A stretch of DNA of 14,000 bases from Chrysomallon squamiferum. Its lineage: Eukaryota; Mollusca; Gastropoda; Neomphalida; Peltospiridae. A model generated the notes under the pieces. The model was not told the origin of the DNA. It saw only the letters and a program-made list of their open reading frames with translations, and did not search any database. The position numbers and the translations under genes are program-made. Numbering within the stretch: the first letter of the stretch is position 1; each line of letters begins with the position of its first letter. The stretch is taken from the NCBI GenBank assembly GCA_012295275.1, contig CM022672.1, positions 35,701,732 through 35,715,731 on the forward strand, read 5' to 3'. Shown piece by piece: positions 8,215 through 14,000 of this stretch.

Positions 8215-8378
8215 CTACTGCATTTAGGAATTAATGGCATTTTTGACCAGTAAAATAATTATAATAGATAAAATAATTGATTAATACTTTTATATTAATG
8301 TAATAGAGAGAAAGATGGAGCAAACAAATCATATTAAAAATTTGTTGATCAGTTTGAAACATAATAATAATCGTAATG

Positions 8379-8415
8379 TTTTGGTTTCTTTTGTTTGTTT
8401 TTCTCTTTTTGTCAG
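8379..8415 (+). promoter_or_regulatory. Second strong acceptor-like site
   Basis: A 35-bp pyrimidine/T-rich tract ends in TTTTTGTCAG at 8415. The frame open after it ends YQLENCQMMQTAIGDVNVV then TGA at 8501-8503. AATAAA occurs at 8557-8562. The layout resembles a short terminal exon, but the peptide is not recognised and T-rich sequence makes such sites common. Confidence 0.25.
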
Positions 8416-8637
8416 ATTTGTTTTCATAAAGATAATTTTCTTCTACCAACTAGAAAACTGCCAAATGATGCAAACAGCAATCGGAGATGTGAATGTTGTG
8501 TGAGGGAGAACATGTTTAAATCCTACAGTTGCTTTGATGTTCACCAAGAAAACAAAAATAAATTATTTTAAATTAAATTCTGCTGGTAATTTGTTTTTAA
8601 TTCATGTGAGAAATTGAAACTTTGAAACGTTTGTTGT

Positions 8638-8681
8638 TTGTTTATTTATTTATTGCTTATTTATTTATTTATTTATTTATA
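8638..8681 (+). repeat. (TTTA)n microsatellite
   Basis: Two runs of TTTA repeats are separated by TTGC. They encode the leucine/phenylalanine/tyrosine-rich start of the open frame at 8622-8849 and argue against its being a gene. Confidence 0.9.
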
Positions 8682-9219
8682 AAGGATAACAAGGTGATGC
8701 TAACTGATAAAGAAATCTGCACAAAATACAGAATGATTCTTACTGGAGAATCCATTAACCTTTTTCTAGTTCCAGCCAGTACTCCAGTCGTGTTTAAAAA
8801 TAGTGTAATATGTAAGTGTGGTCTATGGGATGGTACAAAAAGAGGATGACTTGATGCTAATCTAAAGAATAACTTATGAAGTGCAGGAGCAAGTTTCCCA
8901 TCTCTAAAATAACTGACCCACACTATAAAAAAATATTTATCCAAAATGCTTTAATCATCAATTGAGGTGTGCACAATATTAAAATAATAATGAAAAATCA
9001 ATAAATAAATCATAATAAAAATAAAAAAGATCGACCAGATTTGAAAAATAACAACTTGATACCTATCCAAACTACTTTCACAGTTAAATGAAATCATAGT
9101 AATAAAATAATATTATGTATAAAAATAAGTTATTTATATATTTACTTAATTCACAGCATACTTTACTCACTTAGCTTTGTTACGAATTATTAACATTACT
9201 GAATAAGTAATAATTTATT
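8682..9219. other. Moderately complex sequence, no recognised gene
   Basis: Both strands carry open frames here: + strand to 8849 (ending VICKCGLWDGTKRG) and - strand 8944-8669 (91 codons). Neither matches a family I know, and neither has supporting splice or codon signals. From 8950 the sequence is A-rich with AATAAA repeats. Confidence 0.5.
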
Positions 9220-9475
9220 GGGTCATTCCATATAAAAAAAAAAAAGGTAAAAAAAAAATAACAAGAAAACAAATGTAACTTGTCAAAAAATGGTCATGTC
9301 CCCCACTTTTTGGACCCTGATATTTTGGAAACCAATGGTTTGAGTTTTGAGTGAAACTGGTGTCATTGGAAAGCTAATTTGACAAGTGTTCTAACTATTC
9401 CTAATTGGTGCAAGCTTTGGTAACCTTTTGACCTTAAATTTGACCTTTTGACCCACATGACCTTGAAATTATAAC
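9220..9475. repeat. Probable dispersed-repeat relic with TGACC(T/C) cluster
   Basis: The block has a composition unlike its neighbours. It opens with GGGTCATTCCATAT and contains TGGACCCTGATATTTTGG and GTCATTGGAAAGCTAATTT. It closes with a series of TGACC(T/C) motifs at 9429, 9441, 9449 and 9458, just before a 21-bp poly-A run. Phrases of this type occur in high-copy dispersed repeats of marine animals as I remember them. The family and exact borders are not known. Confidence 0.4.
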
Positions 9476-9478
9476 AGT

Positions 9479-9499
9479 AAAAAAAAAAAAAAAAAAAAA
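9479..9499 (+). repeat. Poly-A tract (21 bp)
   Basis: An uninterrupted A run directly after the 9220-9475 block. It could be that element's tail if it was retroposed in the + direction. Confidence 0.85.
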
Positions 9500-9711
9500 T
9501 AATCAGAATGGTAATATTTTTAGTTCAGTAAAATAAACTTAAAAGTGGACATACCTGACCATAAAGTGTTCATTTTGACATTTCTTTAATGTAAATAAAA
9601 ATGCAGTATAATTCAGCAGGAAAATATGACATTTTTAGAATTTTATTATAACCTTCCCTAAAATATAGCACCAGAATGGTAGATTAGGAAAATGAAATAA
9701 GAACAAGGTAA

Positions 9712-10014
9712 ATCTTTATCAGAAGAACTGAAATTGAACTTATTCGATTTTATGAAAGTGATGAAAACAGATATGTTCTGGAATTAAAGAGTCATTGAAA
9801 TCGTAATGAGGTACAACACTGAAATTTTATTGAATCCCAAGGGGCTTTATATTTGCTGGAAAGAATACTGTCCAGGAAAGAAGATTGGATTGACTTCATT
9901 CACAGCTTTGTTTTCGAAATGGTGTGTTCTTGCTGGAACTTGCCTCTTCACCAGAACCCTAAGCTAAAGGAAGCATGTTTGAAATTTTCCATTAAAAAAA
10001 AAAATGTACGTACT
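9712..10014 (+). pseudogene. CARD-like domain fragment broken by two stops
   Basis: One frame reads 101 codons with in-frame TGA at 9796-9798 and 9820-9822 and ends at TAA 10015-10017. The first part reads RRTEIELIRFYESDENRY. After the second stop comes ESQGALYLLERILSRKEDW (9832-9888), followed by IDFIHSF. In CARD domains, notably those of RIG-I-like receptors such as MDA5, helix 4 has the pattern G-x-x-x-L-L-x-R-[IL] and helix 5 a K-E-x-W-x-x-F-[IL] pattern, and this segment fits both. CARDs assemble signalling filaments in innate immunity and apoptosis. The sequence after HSFVFEMV no longer follows helix 6. There is no start, no promoter and no helicase domain nearby, so I read it as a relic exon. 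It could also be an unrelated chance frame. GC content is higher here than on either side. Confidence 0.4.
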
Positions 10015-10017
10015 TAA

Positions 10018-10415
10018 CAGAGGATGAAAAGTCACAATATCTTAACAGCTGCGATGAGTATATAATATACCAACAATGGATTAGTACCTACAGAAGAAAA
10101 CTGATTCCTATAATTTGCAAAACTTGCATAACACTGCAGTGTAATAATTTGGGACTATAATTCAATATCCAAAATCAAATTTTAAACTTACTGTAAAAAA
10201 CAGTGAATTAAAAATTATAACAGTATTATTTAGAAAATGAATAAATAAAATGTTTTTGAATAGATTATAAACATGTTGGGAAATTTTAAATTTCTTTGTC
10301 ATTTTATTATATAAATTTGCAGGATATTTTGCAACATAATTATTTAATTGTTACCACTGTTCTGTACTCTACAAGAATAAAAAAAAAATGGTGAAAATAC
10401 AGAAAAACAGAATGT
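10018..10415. other. AT-rich spacer without recognised gene
   Basis: It contains a perfect 12-bp palindrome, ACACTGCAGTGT, at 10131-10142 and otherwise unremarkable A-rich sequence. The open frames that enter it on the - strand come from the neighbouring satellite. Confidence 0.6.
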
Positions 10416-11875
10416 GTAGAGATAAATAGATATAGATTGACAGACAGATAGACAGAAAGGTAGAGATAGATAGATATAGACTGACAGACAGACAGAAAGG
10501 TAGAGATAAATAGATATAGATTGACAGACAGATAGACAGAAAGGTAGAGATAAACAGATATAGATTGACAGACAGATAGACAGAAAGGTAGAGATAAATA
10601 GATATAGACTGACAGACAGATAGACAGAAAGGTAGAGATAAATAGATATAGACTGACAGACAGACAGAAAGGTAGAGATAAACAGATATAGATTGACAGA
10701 CAGATAGACAGAAAGGTAGAGATAAACAGATATAGATTGACAGACAGATAGACAGAAAGGTAGAGATAAACAGATATAGATTGACAGACAGATAGACAGA
10801 AAGGTAGAGATAAACAGATATAGATTGACAGACAGATAGACAGAAAGGTAGAGATAAACAGATATAGATTGACAGACAGATAGACAGAAAGGTAGAGATA
10901 AACAGATATAGATTGACAGACAGATAGACAGAAAGGTAGAGATAAACAGATATAGACTGACAGACAGATAGACAGAAAGGTAGAGATAAATAGATATAGA
11001 CTGACAGACAGACAGAAAGGTAGAGATAAACAGATATAGATTGAGAGACAGATAGACAGAAAGATAGAGATAAACAGATATAGATTGACAGACAGATAGA
11101 CAGAAAGATAGAGATAAACAGATATAGATTGAGAGACAGACAGAAAGGTAGAGATAAACAGATATAGACTGACAGATAGACAGAAAGGTAGAGATAAACA
11201 GATATAGATTGACAGACAGACAGACAGAAAGGTAGAGATAAACAGATATAGATTGACGGACAGATAGACAGAAAGGTAGAGATATATAGATATAGACTGA
11301 CAGACAGATAGACAGAAAGATAGAGATAAACAGATATAGATTGACAGACAGATAGACAAAAACTAGAGATAAACAGATATAGATTGACAGACAGATAGAC
11401 AGACAGAAAGAGATAAATAGATATAGATTGACAGACAGATAGATAGAAACGTAGAGATAAATAGATATAGATTGAGAGCCAGAGAGAAAGGTAGAGATAA
11501 ATAAATATAGATTGACAGATAGAAAGATATAGACAGATATAGACAGACAGACAGACAGAAAGTAGAGATTAATATAGATTGACAGACAGATAGATAGAAA
11601 AGTAGAGATATATAGATATAGATTGACAGACAGGGAAAGGTAGAGATAAATATAGATTGACATACAGGGATAGAAAAGTAGAGATAAATAGATATAGATT
11701 GACAGACAGACAGAAAGGTAGAGATAGATATAGACTGACAGACAGACAGACAGACAGACAGACAGAGAGAGAGACAAAGGTATATAAACAGATGGACAGA
11801 CAGGCAGAAAGGTAAAGATAAATAAACTGAGACACAGGGAAACAGAAAGGTAGAGATAAATAGACTGACAGACAT
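10416..11875 (+). repeat. 44-bp GACA/GATA minisatellite array (about 33 copies)
   Basis: The unit reads GACAGACAGATAGACAGAAA, then GGTAGAGATAAACAGATATA, then GATT, 44 bp in all. GG anchors at 10759, 10803 and 10847 confirm the period. Shorter 40-bp units lacking one GATA occur at about 10479, 10651 and 10999. The central part is regular, and from about 11400 the units are increasingly diverged and end in (GACA)n and (GA)n runs. The + strand is purine-rich. The reverse strand contains almost no stop codon in any frame, which creates several long Leu/Ser/Cys/Tyr-rich open frames without biological meaning. Confidence 0.95.
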
Positions 11876-12128
11876 GTAGAACATGTTATTCTCATGCCCT
11901 ATAACAATAAATTGATATTTTTTAGATAATCCTGACTGATGGATAGTTTGAGAGATAGAGAGACAGACAGACACATAGGTAGATTGATTTTATCTTTTCC
12001 TCTGTGTCAACACACCTATCTACCTAGCAATGTAGGTCTTAAATTCTAGCTTTCCCTGTCGGATCATGTAATTATAATCAGTTATAAAATATCATATTAA
12101 TCTTGCATGATCATTCATTTTAATCATT
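11876..12128. other. Spacer between two minisatellites
   Basis: It contains a small detached GATA/GACA patch (about 11948-11985) and a short arm pair, AGGTAGA (11978) and TCTACCT (12019). No coding potential was recognised. Confidence 0.6.
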
Positions 12129-12506
12129 TAATTTCTGATATTGTTTATAAAAAAATATGAATTTCTGATATTGTTTATAAAGTGTAGTTTAATTTCTATT
12201 TGTTTATAAAAAAGTGTATTGTTTAATTTCTGATATTGTTTATAAAAAATGTATTAATTTCTTATATTGTTTATAAAAAATATTAATTTCTATTGTTTAT
12301 AGTGTATTGTTTAATTTCTGGTATTGTTTATTAAAAAGTGTAGTTTAATTTCTGATATTGTTTATAAAGTGTATTAATTTCTGATATTGTTTATAAAAAA
12401 GTGTATTAATTTCTGATATTGTTTATAAAGTGTATTGTTTAATTTCTGATATTGTTTATAAAATGTGTATTGTTTAATTTCTGATATTGTTTATTAAAAA
12501 GTGTAT
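12129..12506 (+). repeat. Minisatellite, 12 copies of 28-35 bp
   Basis: ATTTCT anchors occur at 12131, 12161, 12192, 12226, 12257, 12286, 12314, 12348, 12377, 12409, 12442 and 12477. The unit reads AATTTCTGATATTGTTTATA, then an A run and GTGTATTGTTT. Length varies through the A run and the presence of GTGTATTGTTT. Confidence 0.9.
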
Positions 12507-14000
12507 CAATCTGGAAGCTCCTTTGTGTTTCACAGTGTATATTCTACAGAATAAATTATTTACAATCAGTTTGTAATTACCCGTTGTAATCTGTCATGTA
12601 GCCTAATCTCAACTGTACTTAGTTAATATTGCCTTTTCATCTGTTCCTGGGATACCTAACATAATTAGAAATGACATCAAGACAACCTCTGTATTTCTAG
12701 TCACAAACATAATGTGTAACATCTTACACAAAATTATCTTTATCCCATGTAGCTTCTCAGATTTGCATTTATAATCCTTAATAATGTTACTAAAAAGTCC
12801 TCTATATATCTCTTCATGCACACTGGGTTTCTCCTTTCAAATAATATACCAATATAAATCAGTGGTTGAAGGAAGGATAGAAAGAGAGAAAGGAAGATGA
12901 ATATAGAAGTCAGATACACATGAACAGAATGTGTGTGTGTTGGTATGTGAGTTCATATGGATGGCATAGCTTTCATTTCTGAGTGTGTATGTTATTTGAT
13001 AATTGCCTTACACACACAAAAACATTATTACTCATTTATAATGACTACAAAAATATTCTAGGCAAACAACATTAATTTATTAAAATATGTTTATTATTAG
13101 ACTAAATTTATACTTGAAATTTTTTAAAATGACATTCAGGCTTGAAACATGATAAGAAAAATATAAATTTGCATTTCCCTGCTACTGAAAACAAAAGAGA
13201 GTGAAAGAAAAGTTTGACAAGAGTGTTCAGAATTATGAATAAAAGGAATTGGAAATAATAATAAATTATCACAATATATATAAAAATACACAGTAACAAA
13301 ACATGCTGCCAAAATTTTATAATACTTTTTATGATGTTCTTTTATGAGATTAGAACTAAATGAAATTATTTGACGTGCTTTTATTTTAGTCTTTTCTTCT
13401 TTTTTGTTTGATAATATTTTTAAAATTCATCCATAAAAGAAGAATTTAATTTTTAATTTTTTTCTAAATGAACCATTACTCCAAATTGATTATATTTTAT
13501 ATGAAATAAAAAAATGTTTTAATAGGATTATTTTAAAGACTATGCTATTTATCATATGCTGCTCAGGAAAATATTGCCAAAGATGGCTGCAGATATTTTG
13601 GAAGAACACAAAACTACATAATCTGCTAATATACGGATTTTCAGTTGTTAAAGCTATATTTTACATTTTTAACAGGAGTTTTCAATTTTATAGACAAAAC
13701 TGCATTATAATTCAATTTATTCTTATTTATACTTGTTTAAACTGATTTGAATCAGATCTGACTAAATTTTGATTGTGGTACTGATAGCTAAAACAATGAC
13801 TGGACTGTAGTCACTGCACACACTCACATGCACTCAATCTGAGACAAGTGTGGAGTAATAACTGATTTTTAAAGTTATACATAACAAAAGATTTTTTAAA
13901 ATATACTTTTTTTAATTTCCCACTTTTCCTTCAAGCAATGACATAGTTATTGCTGTGCTATCAGTAAGTTATTATAAATCTGTATAATAGATTAATGCTA
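12507..14000. other. AT-rich sequence, nothing recognised
   Basis: It holds a purine-rich patch (12868-12900), a short (GT)n at about 12931-12940 and scattered AT simple sequence. Open frames at 12609-12821 (-), 13108-13299 (-) and 13542-13745 (+) encode no peptide I recognise, and I see no convincing splice or promoter context for any of them. Confidence 0.55.

Noticed and set aside
8622-8944. Opposed open frames of 75 and 91 codons
   Set aside because: Neither peptide is recognised. The + frame starts inside a (TTTA)n repeat and the two frames overlap antisense.
10131-10142. Perfect 12-bp palindrome ACACTGCAGTGT
   Set aside because: Single short palindromes are expected in 14 kb, and nothing around it suggests an element terminus.
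10340-11974. Long overlapping minus-strand open frames (up to 477 codons) rich in Leu, Ser, Cys and Tyr
   Set aside because: They are translations of the 44-bp GACA/GATA satellite, whose reverse strand lacks stop codons in every frame. There is no independent coding signal.
13542-13745. 67-codon + strand frame
   Set aside because: No recognised motif in this or the other two frames and no splice or promoter context. AT-rich chance frame.

Overview
The window is AT-rich eukaryotic DNA. It has spliced exons, long introns of simple sequence, several minisatellites and many microsatellites. There are no bacterial operons, tRNA or rRNA genes, or CRISPR arrays. The mix of AT richness, (TTA)n, (GT)n and GACA/GATA arrays and poly-T tracts would suit a marine invertebrate, perhaps a mollusc such as a cephalopod. 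That taxon is an impression, not a demonstration.

The only gene I can support is the 3' end of a Sec16 homologue on the + strand. Sec16 is the scaffold of COPII ER exit sites. The penultimate coding exon (3075-3137) carries the Sec16-like motif SSSMSSLSREV. The last coding exon (5759-5887) carries FNPSQF and ends GQRRQYPK-stop. Both exons sit between phase-0 splice sites. A 3' UTR follows from 5888, with the best poly(A) candidates near 6650 and 6790.

Layout: 1-3074 is the end of an intron. It is filled from about 600 to 3056 by a 38-bp tandem array that stops only 18 bp before the splice acceptor, with decayed relatives of the unit at 232-600. 3138-5758 is an intron with (GT)n, (TAT)n, poly-T tracts and an inverted pair of short dispersed-repeat fragments. 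5888-6690 is the likely 3' UTR. 6690-9220 is AT-rich sequence with two strong acceptor-like sites (8214, 8415) and a diverged 93-bp triplication. 9220-9475 looks like a dispersed-repeat relic with clustered TGACC(T/C) motifs. 9712-10014 is a broken coding fragment that reads like helices 4-5 of a CARD domain. 10416-11875 is a 44-bp GACA/GATA array, and 12129-12506 a third minisatellite with 12 copies. 12507-14000 has nothing I recognise.

The most interesting points are the choice of two in-frame 5' splice sites at the Sec16 penultimate exon, the minisatellite abutting that exon's acceptor and its higher-order structure, the CARD-like relic, and the textbook acceptors downstream of the annotated stop. 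I found no clear new multi-gene system.
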